Shown: positions 36,552-44,695, numbered from the stretch's first letter. The stretch: DNA of 64,000 bases from Chryseobacterium sp. JUb7 (GCF_024806495.1 NZ_JANUFF010000008.1:62001-126000); one strand, 5' to 3'. A program made the numbers and translations. Notes: generated by a model not told the origin, from the letters alone.

Positions 36552-36566
36552 TGCAATCGATTGCGC
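36552..36566. promoter_or_regulatory. Palindromic operator candidate (AATCGATT core), site D
   Basis: TGCAATCGATTGCGC contains the perfect 12-bp palindrome GCAATCGATTGC. It is the best copy of the motif shared with 8683, 13549 and 27530. It lies 161 bases upstream of the GH28 start on the minus strand. Confidence 0.7.
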
Positions 36567-36706
36567 TATTCCAAAGATAAAATAAATAAATTGTGAAGAG
36601 AGAACTTATTTTTAAGACTAAACCATACTGATAAATTCTGGACTCGTTTAGATTTTAAGGATACAGCGCAAGACATATTTTGTATTTCAAAAAAGCTTTT
36701 AAAAGT

Positions 36707-36888
36707 ATGTTGAAATTTAGCTTTAAAAAACTCTAAAAGATTTCGATAGTTCGTCAAGCTCACGACAGGCTGAGCTCAATCTGACACGGCTAAATCATAC
36801 GATTTATCAGTCTAAACCTGTCGAAGACCATAATTACGGTTGTTGAAAATCAATATATTGAGTTTAATAGAATTTAAACAGGCTCTAA
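36707..36888. repeat. MITE-like element, second copy, with family A core
   Basis: The core GATTTCGATAGTTCGTCAAGC to AACCTGTCGAAGACC (36740-36829) is nearly the same as in the 11575-11775 element. The right end GAATTTAAACAGGCTCT (36873-36888) matches the other element's terminal repeat. The left terminal repeat is worn (TGAAATTTAGC). It lies just after the stop of the DUF1275 gene. Confidence 0.62.
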
Positions 36889-37569
36889 TTATTTGATTTC
36901 ATTTACAATGTTATGTTGATGGAAAAAGAGATAATAAGCAGTTAGTAAAATTCCTGGAATCAACATTGAAACCAATCCGAAATTAAACGAGACTAAAGCT
37001 CCTGAGATGCATCCTGTTAAAAATGCCGTTAAAAGAATGGTAGTTTGCTGTAAATCAACGAGTTTTTTAGTGTTGTGCTGGGTAGAATGGTATAAGAAAA
37101 AATCAATGATGCCTCTGGTGATATTTCCGGTCATTACAGTTGTCGGACCAAATACAGTATCGGCATATAATCTATTAGCTGTATTATGAATTCCCATTGA
37201 AAAGACAATAATCATTAACATAGTTCGGTATACCCAACCTGTAGAAATATCTTGCTGTTTAAGACCAAAAGCGATGATTCCTGAAAATATCAGAAGTATA
37301 CCGATTGAAGCAAATATTCCTTTTTGATTTTTGTAACGGGCATTGACTTTCGCCGTCAGAATAACTGCTGTTATAAAAACCGGAAAACTGATTAAATTGA
37401 CAAAATCACTGAGTTCTGGATGATCGCTTAATTTATAGGCAAAAACAACAAGATTTCCTGTAATGTGCGCTGAAAATAAGCCGTCAGCAACTGTAAAAGT
37501 ACTTGTATCTACAAAGCCAGCACTGAAAGCCATAACAAGAGATGAATATAAAACGGCATCTTTTTTCAT
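36889..37569 (-). CDS. DUF1275 (YoaK-type) membrane protein
   Basis: The 226-aa protein has about six hydrophobic segments and the DUF1275 features AFSAGFVDTSTF, GLFSAHITGNLVVF and TANRLYADTVFGPTTVMTGNITRG. The family is widespread and its transport substrate is unknown. It is the last gene of a five-gene minus-strand operon starting with the bicupin gene, 27 bases after the DsbA-like gene. A second DUF1275 protein with quite different sequence is encoded earlier in the same operon, so the two may form a heteromer. Confidence 0.88.
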   Translation of the reverse strand: MKKDAVLYSSLVMAFSAGFVDTSTFTVADGLFSAHITGNLVVFAYKLSDHPELSDFVNLISFPVFITAVILTAKVNARYKNQKGIFASIGILLIFSGIIAFGLKQQDISTGWVYRTMLMIIVFSMGIHNTANRLYADTVFGPTTVMTGNITRGIIDFFLYHSTQHNTKKLVDLQQTTILLTAFLTGCISGALVSFNFGLVSMLIPGILLTAYYLFFHQHNIVNEIK

Positions 37570-37596
37570 CGGTAAAGGTTTAAAAAAGTGTAATCT

Positions 37597-38103
37597 TTAT
37601 TCATTAAGAAGCTTTAATAAATCTTCAGCCCCACCGTTAAATTTTTTGCCATTGATAAAAAAAGAAGGGGTTCCGTTGACTCCACTCATGACCCCGCTCT
37701 CAAAATCGGCGTCTATTTTATCTGATAATTCTGGTTTTTGAATATCTGTTTTGAATTTTTCAAGATCTAAGTTTATTTTTTCGGCTAGTTTAAACAGAAA
37801 CAGATCATTCAGGGATTCCTGATTTTCGTAAATAGCATCGTGCATTTCCCAAAATTTACCCTGTAATGCTGCTGCTTCTGCTGCAAGTGCTGCCGGAAGA
37901 GCATACTGATGCATTTCTGAAAGGGGAAAATTTCTGAAGACGAATTTTATCTGATCTCCGAATTCTTTTATTAATTGTTTTAAAACAGGATATGCTGCTC
38001 CACAATATGGACATTGATAATCTCCGTATTCAACAATGGTAAATTCGGCGTTTGAATTGCCTGATATATGGTCAGTATTGCTGACGGCTGGTTGTAGTGA
38101 CAT
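37597..38103 (-). CDS. Cytoplasmic DsbA-like thioredoxin-fold protein
   Basis: The 168-aa protein has no signal peptide. It has the redox motif C31-P-Y-C34 in EYGDYQCPYC, a helical insert, and the cis-Pro loop GVNGTPSFFINGKKF near the C-terminus. This is the DsbA/FrnE-like DSBA oxidoreductase family in a minimal form. In the cytoplasm it would act as a thiol-disulfide reductase or isomerase, perhaps serving the peroxiredoxin encoded 2 bases upstream. The partner relation is inferred from the operon. Confidence 0.88.
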   Translation of the reverse strand: MSLQPAVSNTDHISGNSNAEFTIVEYGDYQCPYCGAAYPVLKQLIKEFGDQIKFVFRNFPLSEMHQYALPAALAAEAAALQGKFWEMHDAIYENQESLNDLFLFKLAEKINLDLEKFKTDIQKPELSDKIDADFESGVMSGVNGTPSFFINGKKFNGGAEDLLKLLNE

Positions 38104-38105
38104 GA

Positions 38106-38567
38106 TTATTTTGTTTTAAGTGTTTCTAAAATCTCTAAAATTCCATCTGCTCCCGGATTGATTGCCATAGGTGAAAGATAGCTCCATTCGATTATTCCAT
38201 CTTTGTTGATCACAAAAAGAGCCCGGTTGCATTCCCCTTCCTCAGTATTATAGACACCATATTTTATGGCAGTGTTTCCTTTGGGTTCAAAGTCGGCTAA
38301 TAATGGAAAATGGAGATTTCTGGATTGAGAAAAGGCCAGGTGAGACCATTTACTGTCTACAGAAATTCCGAAAATTTCAGCATCGTATTTCCTGAAGAGT
38401 TTCAGTATTTCGTTATACAGTGCCATTTGGTCACTACACACAGGACTCCAGTCTGCAGGATAAAATGCCAGAATTATATTTTTGCCTTTAAACTCTGAAA
38501 GCGTAATTTTTTGATCTGGTGTCGCGAACAATGTGAAATCGGGCGCAACGGTATTTTTTTGAAGCAT
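38106..38567 (-). CDS. Peroxiredoxin, AhpC/TSA family
   Basis: The 153-aa thioredoxin-fold protein has VAPDFTLFATPDQKITLSEFKGKNIILAFYPADWSPVCSDQ. The peroxidatic cysteine is C44 in the PxxxC context and R near the end of the active site. A second Cys lies in EGECNRALFVI. It reduces peroxides using a thiol donor. It lies 10 bases after the upstream DUF1275 gene and 2 bases before the DsbA-like gene, an arrangement that suggests a peroxidase/reductase pair. Confidence 0.9.
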   Translation of the reverse strand: MLQKNTVAPDFTLFATPDQKITLSEFKGKNIILAFYPADWSPVCSDQMALYNEILKLFRKYDAEIFGISVDSKWSHLAFSQSRNLHFPLLADFEPKGNTAIKYGVYNTEEGECNRALFVINKDGIIEWSYLSPMAINPGADGILEILETLKTK

Positions 38568-38577
38568 GGTATTATTT

Positions 38578-39270
38578 TTAAATTTTAATAATTGAAGTGT
38601 CTACGATCAATGAACAGGTTAATAATAAAAGGATAGGAATACCCAGAATCCAGCTTTCCAGCAATGGAAGAAGTATACCAGCACTGAATGCACCAGATAA
38701 AAAGCCTGTCCACAGCAGTAATAAATGGATAATATTAGTTTTATACTGTTTTTTTTCCATGGTATCATCCGTCATGCTGAGCATAGCTGTATTGATTGCC
38801 AGACTGTTTAGTGTACCGGTTACAAAATCTGTATTTACCTTTTGGCTGCCTACAGACGTTACAATGGTATTCATTACTCCCATAGAAAAGCCGATGACGG
38901 CAACCGAAGGAATGGGAGGAATATTATAAGCCTGTGATATCATCAGATATATTGCTAAAATACCGGCAACCAAATAAAATGGCAGTGTCCGTATCTTAAC
39001 TTTCTTCCATAATGATAAACAGGTTCCCGCATAAATTCCCAGTAAAAAACAACCGATGACAACAGCTGAGGTAACAATTATTTCGGATTTCTGTCCTGAA
39101 AGCGCAGTACCCAGCTGTGTTGTATTTCCACTCATAAAAGAGACATAGGTCTTCCACCGTATAATTCCGGTTGCATCCATATAGCCTGCAATGAAAGCAA
39201 GGAGTATGGCCAGCCTTTCCTGCATTCTGATCGTGTCAACCACTACAGAAGCTTTTGTAGGAGAAAGCAA
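38578..39270 (-). CDS. DUF1275 (YoaK-type) membrane protein
   Basis: The 230-aa protein has six predicted hydrophobic segments. Typical DUF1275 parts are AFIAGYMDATGIIRWKTYVSFMSGNTTQLG and MGVMNTIVTSVGSQKVNTDFVTGTLNSLA. It starts 5 bases after the bicupin stop and 10 bases before the peroxiredoxin gene. The family's function is not known; pairing in one operon with a bicupin and a peroxiredoxin may mean transport of an organic acid or a stress-related compound, which is inference only. Confidence 0.88.
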   Translation of the reverse strand: MLSPTKASVVVDTIRMQERLAILLAFIAGYMDATGIIRWKTYVSFMSGNTTQLGTALSGQKSEIIVTSAVVIGCFLLGIYAGTCLSLWKKVKIRTLPFYLVAGILAIYLMISQAYNIPPIPSVAVIGFSMGVMNTIVTSVGSQKVNTDFVTGTLNSLAINTAMLSMTDDTMEKKQYKTNIIHLLLLWTGFLSGAFSAGILLPLLESWILGIPILLLLTCSLIVDTSIIKI

Positions 39271-39275
39271 ACTGA

Positions 39276-40322
39276 TTATTTTTCAGGTTGAATGAATACC
39301 TTCTTAGCCGGGAATTTCTCTATTTCATCATCTTCAAGGTCGAAATTGGTGATGATAACATCTTTAGGATTTCCGGCAAGCCATTCACTTAAATCAATAG
39401 ATTCATAAATTCCGCTGTTGAATCCGATCAGCACTTTACAAACCGTATTGCCAGTATTTTTAATGTAATGCCCGGCTCCCATTGGAACATATCCCACATC
39501 ACCTGCATTGAACTGTTCTGTTACTACGGTACCTTCTGCTAAGAAAACTGACATTTCCGCCTGTCCGGAAATATAATACTGCCATTCGTCTGCATTGGGA
39601 TGCCAGTGCATTTCTCTTAAAGCACCAGGCTGTAATTCTAGAACTGAACCTGCCATTGTTGTGCTGATAGGAAATTCTTGTCGGGTAACCAATCTTTGTA
39701 AACCTCCGCCAGGAATAATTCTTGGTTGTTGTGCATGCAGAGGATAACGGTGCAGATTGGTTAATTCAATGTCTGATTCTTCAGAACGGGGAGCTGCATT
39801 AAATGATAGCTCATCCGGAACAATACCGGCCGCAAAATAAGCTTCTTTCTGAGGTAATCTTGATACTTCCTCTAATGTTAAACCTAAGTTTTGGGCTACA
39901 ATTTCAGGAGGCATCGATGAAACAAAATCTGTGACACTGAAGGTATGGTCTTCAGAAAAATTTCCGTTGTCAAAGATTAGTATAAAGTGGCATTCTTCGG
40001 TTCCTGTAGCCTGTATAGAATGGCCATATCCTTTTGGAAAATACCAGACATCCCCAGGCTCGAAATTATCTGTATAGCTGTGTCCATCCGGATGTATGAT
40101 GGTTGTACGTACAGTCCCTGAAATAACGTAAGCCCATTCTGCAGCGTTGGCATGCCAGTGAAGCTCACGCATACTTCCCGGTTGTAATCTCATGGATACT
40201 CCTGCAATGCCTATGGATGCCGGAAAATCTGTTACGGATGCTCCTCTGGTTGTTCCTCCGTCGTTGGTACGAGGCTCTTTTTTTTCTAACTCGTATCTGA
40301 AGCTTAATGATTCGTTGTTCAT
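39276..40322 (-). CDS. Bicupin, oxalate decarboxylase-like
   Basis: The 348-aa protein contains two cupin domains. The first has the metal motif MRELHWHANAAEWAYVISG and the second LREMHWHPNADEWQYYISG, each with the HxH, Glu and later His ligands for Mn. Between strands of the first cupin, FDNGNFSEDHTFSVTDFV aligns with the active-site lid of B. subtilis OxdC (SENST). The lid Glu is kept in SEDHT, which favours decarboxylase over oxidase chemistry. Oxalate would give formate and CO2. No signal peptide was seen. It leads a five-gene operon with DUF1275, peroxiredoxin and DsbA-like genes, and carries a direct-repeat promoter (40405-40434). Confidence 0.87.
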   Translation of the reverse strand: MNNESLSFRYELEKKEPRTNDGGTTRGASVTDFPASIGIAGVSMRLQPGSMRELHWHANAAEWAYVISGTVRTTIIHPDGHSYTDNFEPGDVWYFPKGYGHSIQATGTEECHFILIFDNGNFSEDHTFSVTDFVSSMPPEIVAQNLGLTLEEVSRLPQKEAYFAAGIVPDELSFNAAPRSEESDIELTNLHRYPLHAQQPRIIPGGGLQRLVTRQEFPISTTMAGSVLELQPGALREMHWHPNADEWQYYISGQAEMSVFLAEGTVVTEQFNAGDVGYVPMGAGHYIKNTGNTVCKVLIGFNSGIYESIDLSEWLAGNPKDVIITNFDLEDDEIEKFPAKKVFIQPEK

Positions 40323-40367
40323 AATATTATTTTTTAATGATGATTAGTATTGTTTGTTTTACTACCG

Positions 40368-40375
40368 TAAAGTTA
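40368..40375 (-). promoter_or_regulatory. -7 box TAACTTTA of the bicupin operon
   Basis: Read on the minus strand, TAACTTTAC follows the direct repeats after 29 bases. The same TAnnTTTAC box at the same spacing occurs before the alpha/beta hydrolase, dps and the 185-aa gene. It is a one-base variant of the TAnnTTTG element. Confidence 0.6.
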
Positions 40376-40404
40376 GTCAGGAAACAATCGACTTTGAAGT
40401 CACG

Positions 40405-40434
40405 TTCGGTGAAAAGGCAAAAAGAGTCGTTAAG
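40405..40434 (-). promoter_or_regulatory. Direct-repeat regulator site, bicupin operon
   Basis: On the plus strand TTCGGTGAA (40405-40413) and GTCGTTAAG (40426-40434) are 21 bp apart, with GGCAAAAAG between. The arrangement recurs upstream of three further transcription units in this island. It lies about 83 bases before the start codon. Confidence 0.7.
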
Positions 40435-40524
40435 AGTAAAAAGAGTGATGATAAAGCACGAAAGATTGCTTTGTAAGACTGAAAATAAAAGTTCAAACAG
40501 ACTCATTGTTAAAGAGTATACATG

Positions 40525-40554
40525 AAAAAAGTGAACCTGCAGGTTCACTTTTTT
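40525..40554 (-). terminator. Terminator of the alpha/beta hydrolase gene
   Basis: AAAAAAGTGAACCTG pairs perfectly with its continuation CAGGTTCACTTTTTT, giving a 30-bp palindrome with A and T runs at the ends. It lies 26 bases after the hydrolase stop on the minus strand. Confidence 0.85.
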
Positions 40555-40580
40555 TACTTAATTCTGAAATTATATCCTGA

Positions 40581-41402
40581 TTAAGATTTGATAAATTCAA
40601 GAATATCTTTATTAATGGTTGCAGCTTCTGTGGTTGGCATGCCATGAGGAAAACCGGGATAGGTAATTAATTTTCCGTTTTTCAGTAATTTGGCTGATTT
40701 TACACCGGCATTTTGGTAAGGTACAATCTGGTCATCTTCACCATGTAAAACCAGTACCGGAATATCTACGGCTTTTAAATCTTCGGTAAAATCTGTTTCT
40801 GAAAATGCTTTTACACATTCATAGTGTGCTAAAATACTTCCCATCATTCCCTGTCGCCACCAGTTTCTCTGAATACCTTCTTTTATATTGGCTCCTTCTC
40901 TGTTGTAGCCGTAAAAAGGAAAAGTAAGATCGATGTAAAACTGTTGTCTGTTGTTTAGGGTCTGGTCTCTGATATTATCAAAAACTTCAATAGGAACACC
41001 ATCAGGATTGTTTTCACTTTTTACCATTACAGGAGGTACGGAGCTTATTAAAACAGCTTTTGCAACTCTGTCTTTACCATACTTATTGACGTAGCGGATC
41101 ACTTCGCCACCGCCGGTTGAATGTCCGATGTGAATGGCATTTTTCAGGTCTAAATATTCTGTAAGCTCTGCTACATCTGAAGCGTATGTTTCCATTTCAT
41201 GTCCTGAAGCAGTCTGGCTTGAGCGACCGTGACCTCTTCTGTCATGGGCGATTAACCGGTATCCTTTTTGGAGGAAAAACATGATCTGTGCATCCCAGTC
41301 GTCAGCCGATAAAGGCCACCCGTGGTGAAACATAATTGGTTGCCCTTCTCCTAAATCTTTGTAAAAAATCTTTGTTCCGTCTTTTAGTTTTAGTGTACTC
41401 AT
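40581..41402 (-). CDS. Alpha/beta hydrolase, non-heme chloroperoxidase/arylesterase type
   Basis: The 273-aa cytoplasmic protein has the oxyanion region FHHGWPLSADDW, the nucleophile elbow GHSTGGG (S95), a cap, the acid in LVLHGEDDQIVPY and the base His in YPGFPHGMPTT. The HDRRGHGRSSQ stretch is typical of the family called non-heme chloroperoxidases, which act as esterases and can form peracids from H2O2. The biological substrate is unknown. It is a single-gene unit with its own terminator and with the shared direct-repeat promoter upstream, so it belongs to the presumed stress regulon. Confidence 0.9.
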   Translation of the reverse strand: MSTLKLKDGTKIFYKDLGEGQPIMFHHGWPLSADDWDAQIMFFLQKGYRLIAHDRRGHGRSSQTASGHEMETYASDVAELTEYLDLKNAIHIGHSTGGGEVIRYVNKYGKDRVAKAVLISSVPPVMVKSENNPDGVPIEVFDNIRDQTLNNRQQFYIDLTFPFYGYNREGANIKEGIQRNWWRQGMMGSILAHYECVKAFSETDFTEDLKAVDIPVLVLHGEDDQIVPYQNAGVKSAKLLKNGKLITYPGFPHGMPTTEAATINKDILEFIKS

Positions 41403-41483
41403 CGTTTTTCGGTTTTAATGTTATTATAAATTTTATTGACTGTAAGCTTCTTCGTATTGTGTAATTGAATCGCTTATTTTACT

Positions 41484-41554
41484 ACTGTAAAGCTAGTGCA
41501 CATACAGCCTGTTTTTATGCTGTGTTCGGTGAATGGGCAAAAAGAATCGTTGGG
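41484..41554 (-). promoter_or_regulatory. Direct-repeat promoter of the alpha/beta hydrolase gene
   Basis: TTCGGTGAA (41525-41533) and ATCGTTGGG (41546-41554) are 21 bp apart. Read on the minus strand, a TAGCTTTAC box lies at about 41487-41495, at the same spacing as in the bicupin promoter. TTTTACTACnGTAAAG is shared between the two promoters. Confidence 0.7.
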
Positions 41555-41559
41555 ATCAG

Positions 41560-41904
41560 ACAGGGAATAGCTGGTGTGTTTTTATGATATTGGGAAAGAG
41601 CTTTGTTACCGTTCCTGACATTGCTGAGAGCAATATTAATAATGAGTAAATCCACTTCAATATCAAATTAAAGCGGACTTATTTTTTTCATTAACCTGAG
41701 TTCGGGCTAAGAAATCCATATGATGTAGTTGGAAGCCTCTGGAGGGAGGTTACTGTTAGTCTTTTATGAGCTCCAAGTTCTCTTAGAGTTATGATTTAGG
41801 TTTCTATAACTTCCTTTTTTCAGCTTCAAACTTTCTCATATCATAAAAACTCAATGTCTTATCTCCAACTCAGTTTATTAATAATTTGTTTGTATTAATA
41901 CCGA
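41560..41904. other. Gene-free stretch left of the monooxygenase-like gene
   Basis: No credible gene or strong repeat was seen. It lies between the hydrolase promoter and the stop of the 183-aa gene, and probably holds the end of the regulator-kinase transcript. No clear terminator hairpin was found. Confidence 0.4.
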
Positions 41905-42456
41905 TTATTTATACAGCCATTTTTTTATCAGTTTTGTATAATTAGGCATAACTACAAATACCATCAATAAAACAATGATTCCTGAGTTAACCAGCGCATC
42001 GGAATAGTGGTTTGCAGGGATTTTTAAAAATCTTAATAATGGAAATAAAATAAGTGGTATTATGATCGATAAGGGGTAGATTGCAGACCAGGTTACCAAA
42101 TATTGTTTCCAGCGTACCGGAATTTTATTGCCTTCTGTTTCAGATGTGAACAGAAAGTCCAGCCCCGATTTTATCTGATAACGGTCATTTTTTCTGAAAA
42201 ATGGATTGGCTTTTTGAATCAGTTTTTTTCTGGCATCAGATTCCATCCAGTTTTTTAGATGGGCAATGGTATCAAAACGGATAATAACCGTATATACAAA
42301 AGTAAGGTCCGGGATCGGACGTACAATCTGATGATCAATAAAACCTTCCGAATGCCTGGTAAGCGGAACAATTTCTTCCAGCCAGCTCTCATATTCCTTT
42401 TGTTTGCCATCCAAAATATGATGGGTAATCACAACAGATGCTCCTTGATTTTCCAT
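41905..42456 (-). CDS. Antibiotic biosynthesis monooxygenase (ABM)-domain membrane protein
   Basis: The 183-aa protein has an N-terminal ABM ferredoxin-like domain (about 5-100: ASVVITHHILDGKQKEYESWLEEIVPLTRHSEGFIDHQIVRP, DTIAHLKNWMESDARKKL). Two C-terminal membrane segments follow (about 118-140 and 150-172). This ABM-plus-two-TM layout is known in bacteria but lacks a defined role. It lies 31 bases after the hybrid kinase gene, so it is probably in the same transcript. It could report on or modify a quinone-like or reactive compound; that is speculation. Confidence 0.82.
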   Translation of the reverse strand: MENQGASVVITHHILDGKQKEYESWLEEIVPLTRHSEGFIDHQIVRPIPDLTFVYTVIIRFDTIAHLKNWMESDARKKLIQKANPFFRKNDRYQIKSGLDFLFTSETEGNKIPVRWKQYLVTWSAIYPLSIIIPLILFPLLRFLKIPANHYSDALVNSGIIVLLMVFVVMPNYTKLIKKWLYK

Positions 42457-42487
42457 AATGATTTTGTTTTTTAGATGGGTTTAAGTA

Positions 42488-44695
42488 TTATAATGATTTT
42501 ACATATACTTTTGCTTCTTCAACAGCCAGATTAATACGTGTTTTCACCTCTTCCAAAGTTTTTTGAACAGTTGGATTCTGCTCTGTAGCTGTTTCAAGGA
42601 TATTCAGTTTTTCTTCCAGCTGAGAGAGAATTCCCATAATAGCTGTACTCGATTTCATATCGTGAGCTCTGAGTTTTACAGTGGTAAAATCATTCTTTTG
42701 ATACGCATTTGTAAGTTGTTGCAAATGATGCGGAATATGATCAATAAACTGTTGGGTAACAGTTTTTTCAAAAGTGAGATCACCTCCGCTTACAGATTGC
42801 ATATAGGTAAGTTCAATATACTGAAATGCGGTCACTTTTTCCTCAGGCTTTGTTTCAGCGGTTATTGGATCCTGCATGCCGAAGCTGGAAATAAGTTTGA
42901 AAAGTTCTTCTTCCTTTATAGGTTTGGAAATGTATTCATTCATTCCCCGGCTCAGGCATCTTTCTCTTTCCCCTGCTAGGGCGTGGGCAGTCATCGCAAT
43001 AATCGGGATATTCAGTTTCAGAACCTCCCGGATCTGCTGGGTAGCAGTATAGCCGTCCATTTGTGGCATCTGTATATCCATCAATACAAGGTCACTGTCA
43101 TTTTTTTCGAGATATTCCACGGCTTCCAGACCATTGGATACAATATCAAAATCGATGTTCCATTGCATCAGCAGGTGTTTCATCAGGCTTTGGTTAATAA
43201 CATTGTCATCTACAACCAAAATCCTTAACGGAATATTTGATTTATCTTTAAAATAATTGGTATCCATAGCAGGAAGGGTGTTAAGTTGTTCTTTTGCAAT
43301 GCTATAAGGAATGTGGAAATGAAAGGTTGTTCCTTTTCCCTGTTCACTGCTTACTTCAATATGTCCACGCTGCAATAGGATTAAACTTTTAACAATTGAC
43401 AGTCCAAGTCCTGTTCCGCCATAATTTCTGGTCGTGGAATCTTCACCCTGATTGAAGCGTTCAAAAACCTCATTCAGTTTTTCTTTATCGATTCCGATTC
43501 CTGTATCTGAAATTTTAAATCCGATAACCACTTCATTTTCAGTTTGATTCTTGTTGTAAATTTCAATAGCAATGCTTCCCTGGTGGGTAAATTTGATCGC
43601 ATTTCCGATGAGATTTACCAGGATTTGTGTCAGTCTCGTTGCATCACCGTTCAGGGTATCGGGAATTGAAGGATCTACTTTGCTTGAAATGGAGAGTCCT
43701 TTTTCTTTGGCCCGCTCTACAAAAAAGGTTTCTACTGAATTGATCAATCCGTTGATACTGAATATTCCAGGAGTAATTCGCATCATGCCGGCTTCAATTT
43801 TAGACAAATCAAGAATATCATTAATAATTGTCATTAAATTTTCTCCGGATCGCTGAATAGACGATACAAACTCTGCTGAGGTCTGATCCAGTGGTCTTTT
43901 CTGAAGCAAATTGGTAAACCCTAAAATTCCGCTCAGGGGAGTCCGTATTTCGTGGCTCATATTGGCCAGAAAATTTTCTTTGGTCTGTGCTGCTACAGAC
44001 GCTTTTTTCTCAGCAATATCCAACCCTTCTATCAATAATTGCTGTCTGCGGAACTGGCGGAGGATATGAAATCCTACAACGCCGCCGCTCAGAACAAGAA
44101 GTACAAGCAGAGAATTATCATACAGTCTTGCTTTTCTTCCCATTTCCTCACTCCGTTTACTGAGCTCTACCATATGCAGCTTTCTGGTCTCATAGATTTT
44201 TGCCGTAATTGTTGTAATTTCATTTGAAATCATTCTTGCACGAGGATTGGCAATAGAGGTCTGATCATCCATATTTCCCAAAGAATTATACCGCTGTAAT
44301 AATTTTTCTTTAGTGGTCTTTTTCTCCATGGCAAGAACACTGAGTCTGTGTATAAGGCGTTCTTCCTCGGCATCTACATTGTCTTTTGATAAAGAATCGA
44401 GAAAGTTTTCTATCTGATTTATTTTCTGGTCAATACCTTCCAGGTGGGTGGTGTCATTAGTGGCAATAGATGCCCTTATTCTGCTTTCAACTCCCAAAAT
44501 ATCGCGGTCTATTTCTCTCAGATGATTGCTCGAACGCAGCTCATTCAAGAGAGTATTATTATTTTGGATAAGTGCTTTTGTATTCTTAGCCGAATTGATC
44601 TGAACAGCTACCAATAATACAGTTCCTGCAATGAATGTAAGAATGATAAAATAACTAAACCGTTTGTTTCCCATGATAAAAGAGGTATTGATCAT
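42488..44695 (-). CDS. Hybrid sensor histidine kinase with receiver and Hpt domains
   Basis: The 735-aa protein starts with a membrane segment (about 12-32), an extracytoplasmic helical sensor of about 155 residues and a second membrane segment (about 193-212). It continues with HisKA (H248 in MSHEIRTPL), HATPase (NLIGNAIKF, DTGIGI, GGTGLGLSI), a receiver (D540 in LVLMDIQMPQMDG) and a C-terminal Hpt domain (H678 in RAHDMKSS). It thus contains a full internal phosphorelay and would pass phosphate to a separate regulator. The LytTR regulator gene 75 bases upstream is the natural partner. MGNKRF at residue 8 is an alternative start. The signal sensed is unknown. Confidence 0.93.
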   Translation of the reverse strand: MINTSFIMGNKRFSYFIILTFIAGTVLLVAVQINSAKNTKALIQNNNTLLNELRSSNHLREIDRDILGVESRIRASIATNDTTHLEGIDQKINQIENFLDSLSKDNVDAEEERLIHRLSVLAMEKKTTKEKLLQRYNSLGNMDDQTSIANPRARMISNEITTITAKIYETRKLHMVELSKRSEEMGRKARLYDNSLLVLLVLSGGVVGFHILRQFRRQQLLIEGLDIAEKKASVAAQTKENFLANMSHEIRTPLSGILGFTNLLQKRPLDQTSAEFVSSIQRSGENLMTIINDILDLSKIEAGMMRITPGIFSINGLINSVETFFVERAKEKGLSISSKVDPSIPDTLNGDATRLTQILVNLIGNAIKFTHQGSIAIEIYNKNQTENEVVIGFKISDTGIGIDKEKLNEVFERFNQGEDSTTRNYGGTGLGLSIVKSLILLQRGHIEVSSEQGKGTTFHFHIPYSIAKEQLNTLPAMDTNYFKDKSNIPLRILVVDDNVINQSLMKHLLMQWNIDFDIVSNGLEAVEYLEKNDSDLVLMDIQMPQMDGYTATQQIREVLKLNIPIIAMTAHALAGERERCLSRGMNEYISKPIKEEELFKLISSFGMQDPITAETKPEEKVTAFQYIELTYMQSVSGGDLTFEKTVTQQFIDHIPHHLQQLTNAYQKNDFTTVKLRAHDMKSSTAIMGILSQLEEKLNILETATEQNPTVQKTLEEVKTRINLAVEEAKVYVKSL

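Noticed and set aside
36566..36763. 65-aa open frame on the minus strand
   Set aside because: It covers the MITE-like repeat and AT-rich sequence, has no family features and begins beside the operator.
40327..40548. 73-aa frame between bicupin and hydrolase genes
   Set aside because: It covers the conserved promoter motif and the hydrolase terminator, so it is a chance frame.
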